From Fimbriimonas ginsengisoli Gsoil 348 (lineage in GTDB: Bacteria; Armatimonadota; Fimbriimonadia; Fimbriimonadales; Fimbriimonadaceae): a stretch of DNA of 64,000 nucleotides. Of the stretch, positions 16,885-24,891 are shown one piece after another. The stretch covers positions 62,001 through 126,000 of the forward strand of contig CAMCVK010000009.1 of the NCBI GenBank assembly GCA_945881865.1, written 5' to 3'. Each line of letters opens with the position of its first letter. Position 1 is the first letter of the stretch. Both the position numbers and the translations under genes were made by a program. The notes below the pieces were generated by a model. That model had not been told where the DNA came from and did no database searches. It saw nothing but the letters and a program-made list of their open reading frames with translations.

Positions 16885-18299
16885 CTCGCGGCCATCGGAG
16901 ATCGGTAGCCGATCCGCATCCAAGCGGCGAACCCGATGAGCGCCGCGTAGGCCAGAACCAGCGGGGCATAGCCCAATTGGGGCGCAGCCTCTTGGATATA
17001 TTTGTCTGTTAGCAACTTCAGATTCAGCGCCGTGATCACGGTGCCGATGGAATAGGCGAGAACCCGCACCCAGACCGGATTCGTGAAGGCACCCATTCGT
17101 AGCCGGTCGGATGTGACCATGACGAGCGGGAAGACCGCAAAGGGAAGTTGTAGGGTCAAAATCACCTGCGTCACGGTCAGCAATTCCACCGTCTTCGAGG
17201 CGCCACTCCCACCGACGATGATCACCGCCGGAATGATCGCGAGGCCGCGGGTGATCATTCGCCGAACCCATGGCTTCACATGCCAGGTTGTGAATCCCTC
17301 CATCACGACCTGGCCCGCAAGCGTTGCCGTGATCGTCGAAGATTGGCCCGAAGCCAAAAGAGCCACGGCGAAAAGCGTTGCCGCGACGCCGCCAAGCGCC
17401 GGCTTCAGGAGTTCGTGCGCCTGGGAAAGGTCGTCCACCACGCCAATAGTGCCGTGGAAGACGGCGGCGGCCAAAACCAAGATCGCGGCGTTCACAAAGA
17501 ACGCGCCGCCCAGCGCAATCAGCGTGTCCGTCGTCGAGTGCTTGATTGCCTCGCGCTTGTCCTTTTCGTCGGGACCGTAATTCCGAGTCTGGACAAGTGC
17601 GCTGTGCAAGTACAAGTTGTGCGGCATCACCGTGGCGCCAATGATTCCGACCGCCACAAAGAGCGCGTAGTCCGACGGAATCGTAGGGGTAACCATCCCG
17701 TTAAGAACCGCCGCCCAGTCCGGTTTTGCGAGGGCAAGGTTAACGCAGAAGCAGCCAAAGATCGTGGCCACCATCACCATGATGATCGCTTCGATTTTTT
17801 TGAACCCGAAGCGCATCAAGCCAAGCAGCAACAGAACGTCCAGGCCGGTTAAGACGACTCCGGCGACCAGTGGAATCCCGAAAAGCAGATTCAACGCGAT
17901 GGCCGAACCGATCACCTCCGCGATGTCCGTACAAACGATGGCAATCTCGGCCAGAACCCAAAGCACCACTCCTACCGGCTTCGGAAAGCTCTCCTTACAG
18001 ACCTGGGCTAGGTCTCGGCCACTGGCGATGCCGAGCCGCGCGCAAAGCGTTTGAAGCACCATCGCCATCAGGCTGCTCGCCAAAATCACCCAAAGAAGCT
18101 TGTAGCCAAAGGCACTTCCGCCGGCAAGGTCAGTCGCCCAGTTACCTGGGTCCATGTAGCCAACGCTTACCAGGTAGGCCGGACCCGCAAACGCCAAAAA
18201 CCGCCGCCACTGTGGGCCTTTTGCCACCCGAACGGTCCCGTGGACCTCGGGCAGAGATGCGGTATTCCCGACGGTCGGGTTATCAGAAAGTTTAGCCAT
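16881..18299 (-). CDS. mntH: Nramp-family divalent metal (Mn2+/Fe2+) transporter
   Basis: A proton-coupled metal importer of 472 residues with about 11 membrane helices. The TM1 metal site YMDPGNWATD and the TM6 segment VMPHNLYLHSALVQTR are both intact. The ATG at 18299 lies at the centre of a 22-bp perfect palindrome and 10 nt after a TATAAT, so both promoter and start are well placed; a longer frame to 18464 is rejected. Regulation by a metal-sensing DtxR/MntR-type repressor is likely. The upstream gene ends inside the -10 element. Confidence 0.95.
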   Translation of the reverse strand: MAKLSDNPTVGNTASLPEVHGTVRVAKGPQWRRFLAFAGPAYLVSVGYMDPGNWATDLAGGSAFGYKLLWVILASSLMAMVLQTLCARLGIASGRDLAQVCKESFPKPVGVVLWVLAEIAIVCTDIAEVIGSAIALNLLFGIPLVAGVVLTGLDVLLLLGLMRFGFKKIEAIIMVMVATIFGCFCVNLALAKPDWAAVLNGMVTPTIPSDYALFVAVGIIGATVMPHNLYLHSALVQTRNYGPDEKDKREAIKHSTTDTLIALGGAFFVNAAILVLAAAVFHGTIGVVDDLSQAHELLKPALGGVAATLFAVALLASGQSSTITATLAGQVVMEGFTTWHVKPWVRRMITRGLAIIPAVIIVGGSGASKTVELLTVTQVILTLQLPFAVFPLVMVTSDRLRMGAFTNPVWVRVLAYSIGTVITALNLKLLTDKYIQEAAPQLGYAPLVLAYAALIGFAAWMRIGYRSPMAAS

Positions 18300-18309
18300 G
18301 GCTAAACTT
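18288..18309. promoter_or_regulatory. 22-bp palindromic operator over the mntH start codon
   Basis: A perfect palindrome of 22 bp with core TTTAGCCATGGCTAAA and flanks AAG/CTT. Its centre CATG contains the mntH ATG. It directly abuts the TATAAT at 18310-18315, so a bound protein would cover the transcription start. The TTTAG...CTAAA arms resemble the sites of Mn-dependent DtxR-family repressors as I recall them; the regulator itself is not in the window. Confidence 0.7.
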
Positions 18310-18315
18310 ATTATA
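18310..18315 (-). promoter_or_regulatory. -10 element of mntH
   Basis: A consensus TATAAT on the minus strand, 10 nt before the mntH ATG. It would place the transcript start about 4 nt before the ATG, so the mRNA is nearly leaderless. It overlaps the stop codon (18311-18313) of the upstream gene. Confidence 0.65.
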
Positions 18316-19216
18316 CGCGCTCCTTGGACGCACTTGGGACCATCAAGCCAAAAATCTGGAACTCCGAAAGACTCCATAGCGCGGACCCGGCAGGCGGATC
18401 GATCGTGAGGCGGAACCGCTCCTTTCCGGGGGGCACCGCAACCCCAAATTCGGCCACCCGCCATCGATTCCGGCGGTCCTCGATCGGGAGGAACCAGACG
18501 CCAACTGGCTCGCCATCGATTAGAACCCGCGCCCGTTGGCGGCCATGGAACGCGTCGTAGATCTTTCGCAGTCGCAGGCCGTAGGTGCCTTCCGGAACCT
18601 CAAGATCGAAATGCGCCGCGTTGAGATGCGAGCAGACGTTTGCCTTGTGCACAGAGCCATCCGGAAACGACGACTCCAGGAACACGCTCCGCGTCACGTT
18701 TTGCACCGAGAACGACACCGGCGGCATCGCATCGGGACCAGCAACCTGCTCCGACATTAAAAGAATGGTACAAGTCGCAGAAGGCAGAATCTCAAACTCG
18801 CCCCGCGAATCGATGGATCGAAAGAAGGGAATCGGCCACTCGGGACTTGCCAGTTCGAGTACCTCACGATGCTGATCGACCGAAAAAGAAACGGGCGACC
18901 CAAGCACCCAGCCAGCCCCAAGAAACGGTCCCTGTACGCGAGCGAAAGGAAGATCCGACGTCTCAAACGAAGGGCAGGTGAGAATACGAACGCAAACCTT
19001 CCCGAGTTCGCGCGTATGAACCATTAGGCCGTCACGGAAAAACCCTACGAACTTGCCGGGGGCAATGTGCCCTCTAACAACCACAACATCATGGGCACCC
19101 TCCTCCAACCTAAAGCGGCCGTCTCCTTCGGCATCGGCCACCACCCAGTTTCCGTCGGCGTCTCGGTAGATCGGCTCACCGAAGCTCGCGTACGACTCGT
19201 TTGGATTCAGAAGCAC
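18311..19216 (-). CDS. Hypothetical protein with carbohydrate-binding-like C-terminal region
   Basis: A 301-residue soluble protein, probably starting at GTG (19216) with TACATT 6 nt upstream. Residues 1-60 are acidic. The C-terminal third (LEVPEGTYGLRLRKIYDAF, then ARVLIDGEPVGVWFLP, then FGVAVPPGKERFRLTIDP) looks like the jelly-roll segment seen at the end of DUF2961-type proteins: a hydrogen-bonded beta sandwich with a VLIDGEPVG hairpin. No catalytic motif is visible. It may bind a sugar. It precedes mntH by 11 bp. Confidence 0.6.
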   Translation of the reverse strand: MLLNPNESYASFGEPIYRDADGNWVVADAEGDGRFRLEEGAHDVVVVRGHIAPGKFVGFFRDGLMVHTRELGKVCVRILTCPSFETSDLPFARVQGPFLGAGWVLGSPVSFSVDQHREVLELASPEWPIPFFRSIDSRGEFEILPSATCTILLMSEQVAGPDAMPPVSFSVQNVTRSVFLESSFPDGSVHKANVCSHLNAAHFDLEVPEGTYGLRLRKIYDAFHGRQRARVLIDGEPVGVWFLPIEDRRNRWRVAEFGVAVPPGKERFRLTIDPPAGSALWSLSEFQIFGLMVPSASKERV

Positions 19217-19245
19217 TTCGAGAATGTAGCCCAGGAAGGCGGGTC

Positions 19246-19566
19246 ATGAAGGTTCACAACCTGAAATCGCCCAGACCGATTGGCCTGGTGGAAGCCTGCC
19301 GGTTAGCCGAGATTTCTTCGGTGTGCAGCGAAGTTATGGTGTGCCCGGCCTGCAACGGTGTGAACTCGCGGGCGAACGCCGACTGCTACAACTGCGGGTG
19401 GCGCGGGCGCTTCATCACCGAGCGAGCCGCCGTCAGCGAAGGCGTTCGCCGAATGCTGATCGAGTCGCCGCATCTCATTTTGGCGTTTGTGGATAACCCT
19501 CCTCGTAAGCCAAAGTTCTGGGAATGGGTGCGAACCCGGTGGTTTCGAATGCGACAAAACCGGTAA
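19246..19566 (+). CDS. Small zinc-ribbon protein
   Basis: A 106-residue protein. A single zinc ribbon CPACN...DCYNCGW (C-x2-C-x10-C-x2-C) lies at about residues 33-50. The flanks are basic, with a C-terminal WEWVRTRWFRMRQNR tail. ATG at 19246 follows AAGGCGGG, a good ribosome-binding site; the open frame extends to 19201. It is divergent from the 18311-19216 gene by only 29 bp and precedes dnaB by 37 bp. The function could be nucleic-acid or protein binding. Confidence 0.62.
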   Translation: MKVHNLKSPRPIGLVEACRLAEISSVCSEVMVCPACNGVNSRANADCYNCGWRGRFITERAAVSEGVRRMLIESPHLILAFVDNPPRKPKFWEWVRTRWFRMRQNR

Positions 19567-19587
19567 CGATTGCCCGGCTGGGTCGCG

Positions 19588-19593
19588 TACACT
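19588..19593 (+). promoter_or_regulatory. Putative -10 element of dnaB
   Basis: TACACT ends 10 nt before the dnaB ATG in the short gap after the zinc-ribbon gene. The ATG has no clear Shine-Dalgarno sequence, so dnaB may have its own leaderless transcript. Confidence 0.4.
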
Positions 19594-19603
19594 CACCAGT
19601 CCT

Positions 19604-21001
19604 ATGTCGCAGCAAGGCCCCGAAGATTTCATACCCTTGCACAGCGTCGAAGCCGAGATGGGTGCCCTCGGCTCGATGCTCCTTTCCGAAAGAGCGGCCG
19701 ACGAAGTCACCCAGATTCTAACAATCGACGACTTCTACCGGCCGGCACACCGTCTCGTTTTCCGGGCGATGCTCCAACTCCGCAAAGACCTGAAGCCGAT
19801 TGACTTCTTGACCCTGAAGACGGAACTGGTAGCCCGTGGAAACCTGGCTGATATCGGTGGGGAAGACACCATCCTCCAACTTGCCGAGTTCGTGCCGAGC
19901 CCGGCCAACGCCGAATACTATGCGCAGATTGTCGTAGATCGAGCTCGGCTGCGTCGCCTTGAGACCGCCGGACGAGACATCGTTGGCCTGGTGCATAACC
20001 CAAACGAAGGCGATGCCGCCGAGAAGATCGACAAAGCCGAGCAAATGGTCTTCAGTATCGGCAAAGGCACCGAGAAGGAGTATTTCCAACCGGTTAAGTT
20101 CTTTGCAAAGAAGTACTTCCAAAAGGTTGACGACTTCTACGTCTCGAAGATTCCGGAAACAGGCGTCAAGGTCGGATTTCACGCCCTAGACGACCTAACC
20201 ACCGGCTTCTATCCGGGGGATTTCATCATCATCGGAGGCCGCCCGGCGATGGGCAAGACCTCCCTCGTGCTCGACTTCGCCCTGAACGTTGCGCGAACGG
20301 TAGTGCGCGAAGAATCGAAAGGGTCGGTTGCCTTCTTCTCGCTCGAAATGGGCGGCATCCAGCTGGCACAGCGCTTTATTTCGATGATGAGCGGAATCTC
20401 AGCCCGATCCATTCGGCAGAGGGAGCCGCTGAGCGATCAGAAATACGACCGTCTCGCCGAAGCCTGCGAGGACCTGTTCAACCTGCCCATCTTCATCGAC
20501 GACGGTAGCGACATCAATCCGCTTGAGGTGCGTGGAAAGTGCCGCCGTTTGAAGTCGGAGCACGGGTTGTCGCTCGTCATTGTCGACTACCTGCAGTTGA
20601 TGCGTGGAAGCCGCCGGACCGACAACCGGGTTCAGGAAATCTCCGAGATCGCCCGGGCCTGCAAGAACATGGCCAAGGAACTCGAGGTCCCGGTCATCGC
20701 GCTTTCCCAGCTGTCTCGCGGCGTTGAGTCTCGTGAGGACAAGCGACCTCAGCTTTCCGACCTACGAGAATCAGGCTCCATCGAAGCGGAAGCCGACATG
20801 GTGATGCTGCTCTACCGCGACAGCTACTATAAGGCCAAAGAAGAGCATCGCAAAGAAGTCGAGAACTTCGATGACGTGCAGACGGCCGAAGTCATTGTTG
20901 CCAAGCACCGAAACGGACCGGTTGGCACCGTCAAGCTTGGCTTCCAGCCGGTGTTTGCCCGTTTTCGAAACATCGTCTCTGACGATTCTATGGAGGACTG
21001 A
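19604..21001 (+). CDS. dnaB: Replicative DNA helicase
   Basis: Hexameric 5'-3' helicase of the replication fork, 465 residues. The N-terminal DnaB domain begins HSVEAEMGALGSMLL. The RecA-like domain has Walker A GGRPAMGKTS (about 211-220), Walker B SLVIVDYLQLM, the DnaB H3 region VPVIALSQLSRGVE and the arginine-finger segment KHRNGPVGTVKLGF. No intein or insertion is present. The ATG at 19604 was chosen over an upstream extension because family similarity starts there. Its 3' end overlaps the convergent sialate esterase by 14 bp. Confidence 0.96.
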   Translation: MSQQGPEDFIPLHSVEAEMGALGSMLLSERAADEVTQILTIDDFYRPAHRLVFRAMLQLRKDLKPIDFLTLKTELVARGNLADIGGEDTILQLAEFVPSPANAEYYAQIVVDRARLRRLETAGRDIVGLVHNPNEGDAAEKIDKAEQMVFSIGKGTEKEYFQPVKFFAKKYFQKVDDFYVSKIPETGVKVGFHALDDLTTGFYPGDFIIIGGRPAMGKTSLVLDFALNVARTVVREESKGSVAFFSLEMGGIQLAQRFISMMSGISARSIRQREPLSDQKYDRLAEACEDLFNLPIFIDDGSDINPLEVRGKCRRLKSEHGLSLVIVDYLQLMRGSRRTDNRVQEISEIARACKNMAKELEVPVIALSQLSRGVESREDKRPQLSDLRESGSIEAEADMVMLLYRDSYYKAKEEHRKEVENFDDVQTAEVIVAKHRNGPVGTVKLGFQPVFARFRNIVSDDSMED

Positions 21002-22931
21002 GGAGCCACGTGTCCGTTCGGAACGGCATCGCGGGCAGCCCGGCCTCGTTCTCCAAGTTGGCGTTCGGGTTGTCGGCCCAAAGGTAGCGCACCGCGACTG
21101 GGCGCGGAACCTTGCTCGATTCGACCACAACCATTTCTCCTTCGATGGTGGCCGTTGCATCCAAAAACTTTCGGTTTCTCCCGGCAATGGTAAAGCCGAC
21201 TGGGGGCCGGTTGAGGCTTGAGCGCAAGCCTCGGGCGTTGCTGAAAAGGATGCGAACCTTGTTGCCGTCGACCCGAAAGTTACGATACATGGGACTCTTG
21301 AAAAGCCCGGCTTGGTGGTAGGTGCCATCCAGGGCAAGCAGCGATAGCCGCCGACCAATTTCCCGCTTGTTGCGGGGGTGAATGTCGTTGATTGAGCCGA
21401 GGTCGATCGCCGTCGTCATCGCGGTTCGCGGCTCGTTCAGACCGGAAAGTTGAGCATCGCGAATGGACGCCATGGCGCTCTCGCCGGGTGCCTGGTCGCG
21501 CGGGCCAAAGTTTGAAAGACCGACGAAGTAAAAGGGAAGGTTGTCGTTTTGCCACTTGTCTCGGTAGTCGCGGATGAGCTCCGGAAAGAGGCTGCGGTAT
21601 TCAACAAACTTTTCTGCGTTTGCTTCGCCTTGGTACCAGATGAAGCCCCGGATCGCGTAGTCGATGCAGGGATTTACCATCGCGTTGTACAAGACCGAGA
21701 TGTCGTTCTTTGCGTCATCAAGCGCCGGTCGATCCGGCATGCTGGCCGAGTTCAGCTGACGTTCGATGCGGTACTTCCAGGTTCCCGCGAGGCTGGTTCG
21801 CTTGCCGGTCGTGAACTCCTCGAAGCCCACTTCACTCGGCGGGCTGGAAAAGCCGCCGTCTTCGGAGAAGTCGTAGACCCGAATCGCAATGGTATTCACG
21901 CCGGGCCGAAAGAGCTTTGCCGGAACGGAGTAGGTTCGGCTATTGCTTGCCTGGCGTAAGTCGATTTGCTCTAGCTTGGTTTCGCCAATCTTCTCACCGT
22001 TGAAATACACGGCGTCAAGGTCTCGAATCTGGCCTAGCCGAAGCGTGCCACCGGAGTTGATCGTGGACTCCGGCAACCGAACATCCTTACGGAACCAAAT
22101 GGCTCCGTCGAAAACCCCGTTGGTAATTTGATCGTTGCTTCCAGGAAGGGTGGCGGGTTGCCATGTCTTATCGTTGTACTCTGGTTGTTGCCACCCCTGG
22201 TCGACCCCGGTGGTGGATGTATCCTTCACGAACTCGCGAAACTCTGCTTCCAGTTTCTGCCGCTCGGCCCCCCTGGCTTCAACTGCTTTCGGATCTAGCT
22301 CCCGCTGCAGGACATCCTGGCCGGCTCGAGACTTCTCCATCGCGCGCCGACTCATCCAGGCCTCAATGCGTGTGGCCCGCCATCCGGCAACGATCATGCC
22401 GACTGGCGACCCGAGTTGGCCAGAAAGATTGACCCCGAACCAAAATGGTGTCGCCGGCAGCGAGGGAATGTCGGCTTCGTTGGACAACAACCACCTGCCG
22501 CGGGTAAACGTGCTTTTAGGGGTGTCGGAGAATTCCCGGGGAACAACGAACATTCGCACTTTAGGGGTTGCTTCCGCAACGGCCTGCTGCCCGTTGTCAG
22601 TGGTGTAGTTCTCGATCACCATGTTCGACTGGCCCGCCGCGAACCAGACCTCGCCCGTAACGACGTCCCGGGAGGCGACCAACCCGTTGAGCTTAATCTC
22701 GTAAGTTGAACCCGACCGTAAGGTTCGGAAGACTGTCCGCCAGCTTCCGTTGCCGTCTACCGGTACCGAGCGGGTCTCCGTCCCGATGTTAACGTTCAGC
22801 GTGGTATTTGGTTCGGACGTTCCGTAGACCGGCACCAGTCCGCCGGCTTGCAGGACCGCGTGGTCTGAGAACAGCGGATGCAGCGCCGGCGTCGCCGCGA
22901 ACATCGGATAGACGGCAAGGGCCAAAATCAT
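20988..22931 (-). CDS. Sialate O-acetylesterase-like SGNH hydrolase, paralogue 1
   Basis: A 647-residue exported esterase. After the signal peptide (MILALAVYPMFAATPA) comes HPLFSDHAVLQ, the usual SASA start. The nucleophile is Ser102 in GQSNM (100-104). The block III motif is GFIWYQGEAN and the catalytic Asp/His is in SINDIHPRNKREIG. A beta-sandwich insertion (about 230-400; IWFRKDVRLPE, FSEDGGFSS) splits the hydrolase domain. This family removes 9-O-acetyl groups from sialic acid, or acetyl groups from plant glycans. It is the last of three tandem copies and overlaps copy 2 by 4 bp. Confidence 0.87.
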   Translation of the reverse strand: MILALAVYPMFAATPALHPLFSDHAVLQAGGLVPVYGTSEPNTTLNVNIGTETRSVPVDGNGSWRTVFRTLRSGSTYEIKLNGLVASRDVVTGEVWFAAGQSNMVIENYTTDNGQQAVAEATPKVRMFVVPREFSDTPKSTFTRGRWLLSNEADIPSLPATPFWFGVNLSGQLGSPVGMIVAGWRATRIEAWMSRRAMEKSRAGQDVLQRELDPKAVEARGAERQKLEAEFREFVKDTSTTGVDQGWQQPEYNDKTWQPATLPGSNDQITNGVFDGAIWFRKDVRLPESTINSGGTLRLGQIRDLDAVYFNGEKIGETKLEQIDLRQASNSRTYSVPAKLFRPGVNTIAIRVYDFSEDGGFSSPPSEVGFEEFTTGKRTSLAGTWKYRIERQLNSASMPDRPALDDAKNDISVLYNAMVNPCIDYAIRGFIWYQGEANAEKFVEYRSLFPELIRDYRDKWQNDNLPFYFVGLSNFGPRDQAPGESAMASIRDAQLSGLNEPRTAMTTAIDLGSINDIHPRNKREIGRRLSLLALDGTYHQAGLFKSPMYRNFRVDGNKVRILFSNARGLRSSLNRPPVGFTIAGRNRKFLDATATIEGEMVVVESSKVPRPVAVRYLWADNPNANLENEAGLPAMPFRTDTWLLSPP

Positions 22932-24859
22932 TGTTGCTTGGCCACCTTATCCGTCCGGAAGGGTAGGGCCGGAAGTTGATACCGGTTGAAGAGGTTCACC
23001 GCCGGATTGTCTGCCCATGCGTACCGAACGTAAAGCGGTCTGTCTACTTGTGAGGCCTGAAGAGTGACGTTGCTTCCCGTCAACGCGGCGGTCGCTGAGT
23101 AGAACTTCAGGTCCTCACCGGCGACTTCGAAGCCAGACGGCGGCTTGCCGTCAAGTGTATAGAGTCCGTCGTTGTTCCGGAACCTAACGGTAACCGACTT
23201 AGAGAAAGTTCGGAGTCCGTCGAAGGTAGGTCCGGTGGAGTGTTGGTTTTTTCGATAGCTCTTTTCGAGAGCGACCATGGCGAGCCGGTAGCCGACGTCC
23301 AACTTACGACGGGGATGGATGTCGAACTCCTCTCCGAGATCGAGCGCCGTCGCCATTCCGGTGTTCTTTATCGCGAGCGCACTCTCCTGCGCTTCTCGCA
23401 AACGAGCCGCGTCGCTATCGCGCGGCTCGTTCAGTCTTCGACCGTAGCCCGCAATCTGCACAAAGTAAAACTCGAGGTCGCCATTACTCCAGGTAGTGCG
23501 CCAATCCTTTATCAGATCAACGAAGAGGCTTCGATATTCATCCGGCTTCGAAACGTTGTTTTCGCCTTGATACCAAAGGAATCCTCGAATGCCATATGGG
23601 GCAACCGGTGCCACCATTCCGTTGTACGCGCCTGCGTAGGCATTCTTTTCGCCCGGTGGGATAAACGTGAAGTCGTCTGAGGGCGGCAGCTCTGTCTCGA
23701 TTTTGTATTTCCAGGGTCCAGATAAGTCCACCGTGTCGTTGCTTCCGGCGAAGGTCATTTTAAAGTCGCCCGTCTCGCCAAAAAAGCCACCGGGACCCGC
23801 GAAGTTAAAGATTCGCATGGAGATTACGTTTCGGCCGAACCGAAGGTCCTCGCGAGGAATGTCGAAAACCGCATTTACGGTTCTTGGCAACGCGGGAGCG
23901 CCCGTATTCGCCAAGGCGGCTGGTTTGCCGTTTACCCATAGCTGGATCCTATTTGCGATCACCCCAAGGTCGATCCGCGCAGATCGAACCCCGCTCTCAC
24001 GAAAGTTGAACTCTTTCCGGTACCAAATGGAACCATCAAATTGTCGGTCTAGCGATTCCTCGAACGATGTCGGAAGCGTTCGGGATTCCCAACCGCCGTC
24101 CGAGAAGTCAAAGTCACGGTACTCCTTTCGGTCCGGGCCAAATCCGGGATCGGTTCGCCTTGCTTCTGCATCGGCGATCCGCTGCTGGTACTTTGCGGCG
24201 AGTTCCTCGGGCTTTAGGTTCAATGCATCCCGTGTTTCTTTTGCGGTTGAGGCAGAAAACCTGTTTGATTCGAGGCTTTCAAGGCTCATCCAAGTTTCAA
24301 CTCGGGTGCCGCCCCATGCCGACTGAATGATCCCAATGGGGCATCTCAACTCATCGTAAACTCTTCGTGCAAACCAGAAGCCAACGGCGGAAAATCTGCC
24401 AACCGTGTCCGAATCGCTGATGATCCATCGTCCCTTGACGTTCTTCTGGGCTGCGGCTGGAGAGGTTGGGGGAATCTGAAAAAACCGGATGTCCTTGCTC
24501 GCACGTGCCCGAGCCAGCGCGTAGTCGTCGACGATCGACACTGGCATATTCATGTTGCTTTGCCCGGAAGCGAACCAAACCTCGCCGACGAGCACATCGC
24601 GGGCCACCGGTTCACCGTTCACTTCAAGCGTATACGGTCCGCCCTCGGGGACGCTAACCAGGCGAGCGATCCACTTGCCTTTGGTGTCCACCTCCGCGGT
24701 AGCGGCGCGTCCAGCGAGGTCAATATCTACCGTCGCCCCGGGCTGTCCGGTTCCAAAAACCGGAATGACGAGGCCGCGTTGAAGAACGGCATGATCGCTG
24801 AACAGCCGGTTGACCTCGAACTGGGCCTGTACCGCGATTAGGGCTGCCAAAGCGATCAT
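22928..24859 (-). CDS. Sialate O-acetylesterase-like SGNH hydrolase, paralogue 2
   Basis: A 643-residue exported esterase with the same layout as its neighbours. The signal peptide MIALAALIAVQAQ is followed by NRLFSDHAVLQRG. The nucleophile block is VWFASGQSNMNMPV, block III GFLWYQGENN and the catalytic Asp/His block EFDIHPRRKLDVG. The middle beta-sandwich domain includes SIWYRKEFNFRESG and FNFAGPGGFFG. The stop overlaps the start of paralogue 1 by 4 bp, and it begins 32 bp after paralogue 3. The three are clearly homologous yet well diverged, so the duplication is not recent. Confidence 0.87.
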   Translation of the reverse strand: MIALAALIAVQAQFEVNRLFSDHAVLQRGLVIPVFGTGQPGATVDIDLAGRAATAEVDTKGKWIARLVSVPEGGPYTLEVNGEPVARDVLVGEVWFASGQSNMNMPVSIVDDYALARARASKDIRFFQIPPTSPAAAQKNVKGRWIISDSDTVGRFSAVGFWFARRVYDELRCPIGIIQSAWGGTRVETWMSLESLESNRFSASTAKETRDALNLKPEELAAKYQQRIADAEARRTDPGFGPDRKEYRDFDFSDGGWESRTLPTSFEESLDRQFDGSIWYRKEFNFRESGVRSARIDLGVIANRIQLWVNGKPAALANTGAPALPRTVNAVFDIPREDLRFGRNVISMRIFNFAGPGGFFGETGDFKMTFAGSNDTVDLSGPWKYKIETELPPSDDFTFIPPGEKNAYAGAYNGMVAPVAPYGIRGFLWYQGENNVSKPDEYRSLFVDLIKDWRTTWSNGDLEFYFVQIAGYGRRLNEPRDSDAARLREAQESALAIKNTGMATALDLGEEFDIHPRRKLDVGYRLAMVALEKSYRKNQHSTGPTFDGLRTFSKSVTVRFRNNDGLYTLDGKPPSGFEVAGEDLKFYSATAALTGSNVTLQASQVDRPLYVRYAWADNPAVNLFNRYQLPALPFRTDKVAKQQ

Positions 24860-24891
24860 GCGTCTATCAAAGTTACCAGGAACGCCGGGCG

